Shown here piece after piece: positions 62,028 to 64,000 of a stretch of DNA of 64,000 bases (its first letter is position 1; the number at the start of each line of letters is the position of its first letter). The position numbers were made by a program, and so were the translations under genes. Origin of the DNA: Ficedula albicollis (Eukaryota > Chordata > Aves > Passeriformes > Muscicapidae); the NCBI RefSeq assembly GCF_000247815.1, contig NC_021686.1, forward strand, positions 6,797,537 through 6,861,536, read 5' to 3'. The notes beneath the pieces are model-generated. The model saw only the letters and a list, made by a program, of their open reading frames with translations. It was not told the DNA's origin and did not search any database.

Positions 62028-64000
62028 CTTTATTTTTTAGCAACATTAGTGATGGCAATGTCAGTAGTGCAGTTGACCAGTCTTGTACAGATGCCCCCAC
62101 AAACTGTGGTAACTGATGTGACCTTTATAGTAGGACTTGATAAAGAAATCTTTAGAAGTTCTAACCAGTATAGTATGAAGATTAAACTACCAGTAATCAA
62201 GACAGGACGGAATGTAGCCAGTTACTAGCTTATTGGGTGAAGTTATGCTGATGGAAAGTTCCTTGACCTGGTGAGGCCTAAAACATTAATTATTAATAAA
62301 TTAATGTATTAAACATTGTTCCAGTCTGATTACCCTAGAGGGACTGTATCTAAATTGTTGAAGCTTTGCCTTGAGGTTTTCCCAGCTCCAAAGCGTGAAT
62401 TATCTCCTGCTCATCCCAGCCCTGTGATTCTTGAGACCAAGTGTGACAATTCAATCACAGCAGTCAGATATTAGGTAGTTAGTGGGGGTGTATGGTATGG
62501 CATTTAATGGATCCCTAAGAGTCATGGTGAAATTGGCCTTTGCTTACTGCAGGATCTAAAGGGACATGAGAGAAACAGAAAAAAAGATCATACTTAGAAC
62601 AACAGTTATATCCATGGATCATAAACCATGAAATAGACCGTAAAAGTGGTAAGAAGGCTTATCCAATTCCAAATTACAGTTGTTTGAGCACTAAGCAGCT
62701 TAAGAAAGTAAGCATTATGATCGTTCTCATTCAGAACAAGAAACCACTGCTGAGGTAAAACCTTTGGCTGGTAGTAACACAATGAAAATATTAATCTTAG
62801 CTGTTAATCTTTTTGATTTATAGGTATTACATAAATCACACTGCTGATTTTTCCAAGCCTTCTGCTAGGGTTTGCTGCATACTGTTCACCTGGAGAGAAT
62901 GGCCTGTTGGGAATTCCTGACTACTTTGGGAATACTTCAGATGTAATACAGACTGCAAATGTTAGCTTGCACCAGGTAAAGTTAAATTACTAACTTGTCT
63001 TAATAAATATGCTGCCTTTCCAACTGTTAGAGAACAAAATTTTGGATTAGAATTAGGAGGTTATTGAACAAGAATTACATAATAAATATATGGATGGTTA
63101 TGTTACTCTCTTTCCTCAACCAGTGGTTATGGAATATATGGTTATTCCAGCTCTGCATATGTCATTGGAAGGAAAAAAATCACCTTGAATAATTAAAACA
63201 GCAATTTTCCATTTTTTTTCCTTTAAATGTCTGTAAAAAAGTCAGTAGTGATCAGACATGAATTTGTTATGACTACTATCCATGGAAATATTCCACAACA
63301 AAGAATGTATACTGTCTATAAAATTTCACCAAGAAAGAGCTTTACAGAAAACAAGAGTATGAAAAGGAGAACCCCTTTGGTGAAGTCATACTTGGGAGTA
63401 TTGACCTGAATTAACAAAACTGAAATCCTTAAACCATATTAGAACTTTATGAGAAGAGAAACTTGCAGAATTAAACTGAACTAAATTAGAGTATGAACAA
63501 TTCCCTTCCAGATGTGACTTAACCAAAATACTGCTGTTTAGTCAAAATAATCATGTGTAAATTAAATATAGTCTAGTGTAATCCATTCTAAAAGTCAACT
63601 TGCAGTTAGTGGCTATTGTTCAATTTGCTGCCACCACTTGACACAGCTCTTTTGCTTAGGATGCCCAGAGGTGAGTGAGCGTTTCTCTGGCCAGAACAGG
63701 AAGATCTAAGCCATATTCTTGTAGCTGGCCAGCATATGGAGGAGGACTCTCACTAAAGGTATTGTCAGTATTAGGTTTTCTTTCTACTTTTTTGTTGGTA
63801 GTGATGGATTGTTAATATCTCTGTGATAAAAAATTGCTTATTGCATGCAAGTTATGCTCTCTGTGGTATTTTATTTGTTCTCTCGTGTGTACCATACTTT
63901 TGAAAACCCTGGCCCACTGTATCACTGAAACAGCAACAGCTTTTCCTTTTTAAATGCTAGTGAAATTATACATTGCAATTTTCAGCACTTACCAGTCAAA
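62028..64000. other. Region upstream of ZC3H7A, nothing recognised
   Basis: Nearly 2 kb of AT-rich sequence. No open frame, splice pair, repeat or RNA gene convinced me. RSL1D1, the next gene in human as I recall, is not visible here. Confidence 0.5.

Overview
This is vertebrate, most likely bird (probably songbird), nuclear DNA. The evidence is intron-rich genes with GT/AG splice sites, CR1 LINE fragments, an avian-type endogenous retrovirus solo LTR, and three genes in the order SNN (+), TXNDC11 (-), ZC3H7A (-). From memory the same order is found on human 16p13 and the corresponding bird chromosome. I could not run a search. The genes were recognised from protein similarity I know, and the exon models were built by hand from splice sites and reading-frame continuity.

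Layout. 1-160: end of an SNN intron. 161 to about 2830: SNN coding/3' UTR exon, with stannin at 238-501. 2786-24162: TXNDC11 exons 12 to 2 on the minus strand (866 codons, all in phase); its 3' end meets the SNN 3' end tail to tail. Its first exon (expected ER-membrane anchor) is not readable and probably lay where a run of 1,003 G now stands (28857-29859). About 31095-53837: the full 22-exon coding part of ZC3H7A on the minus strand, 972 codons against 971 in human as I recall it. Its non-coding first exon and core promoter should lie at about 59650-60900, where a second run of 1,042 G stands (59762-60803). 60804-61340: rest of a CpG-island promoter with paired CCAAT boxes, a CRE palindrome and a CTCGCGAG palindrome. 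61600-62027: CR1. 62028-64000: no gene I can support.

The genes do not form a pathway. Stannin is a small membrane protein linked to organotin sensitivity, TXNDC11 is an ER thioredoxin-fold protein (DUOX maturation, EDEM-linked glycoprotein quality control), and ZC3H7A is a TPR plus CCCH zinc-finger RNA-binding protein linked to microRNA processing.

The most notable signal is structural. There are two kilobase-scale G homopolymers exactly at the two CpG-island promoters, and at least seven head-to-tail tandem duplications (37 to 796 bp) whose copies are nearly identical. One of 757 bp duplicates a complete 208-bp ZC3H7A coding exon. Including both copies would shift the frame and reach a stop 16 codons into the second copy. 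I think assembly artefact (dark-cycle poly-G and unmerged haplotype or gap-fill copies) is the likeliest explanation, but a real mutually exclusive or poison exon pair is not excluded. I found no new biological system, operon, CRISPR array or RNA gene that I can defend.
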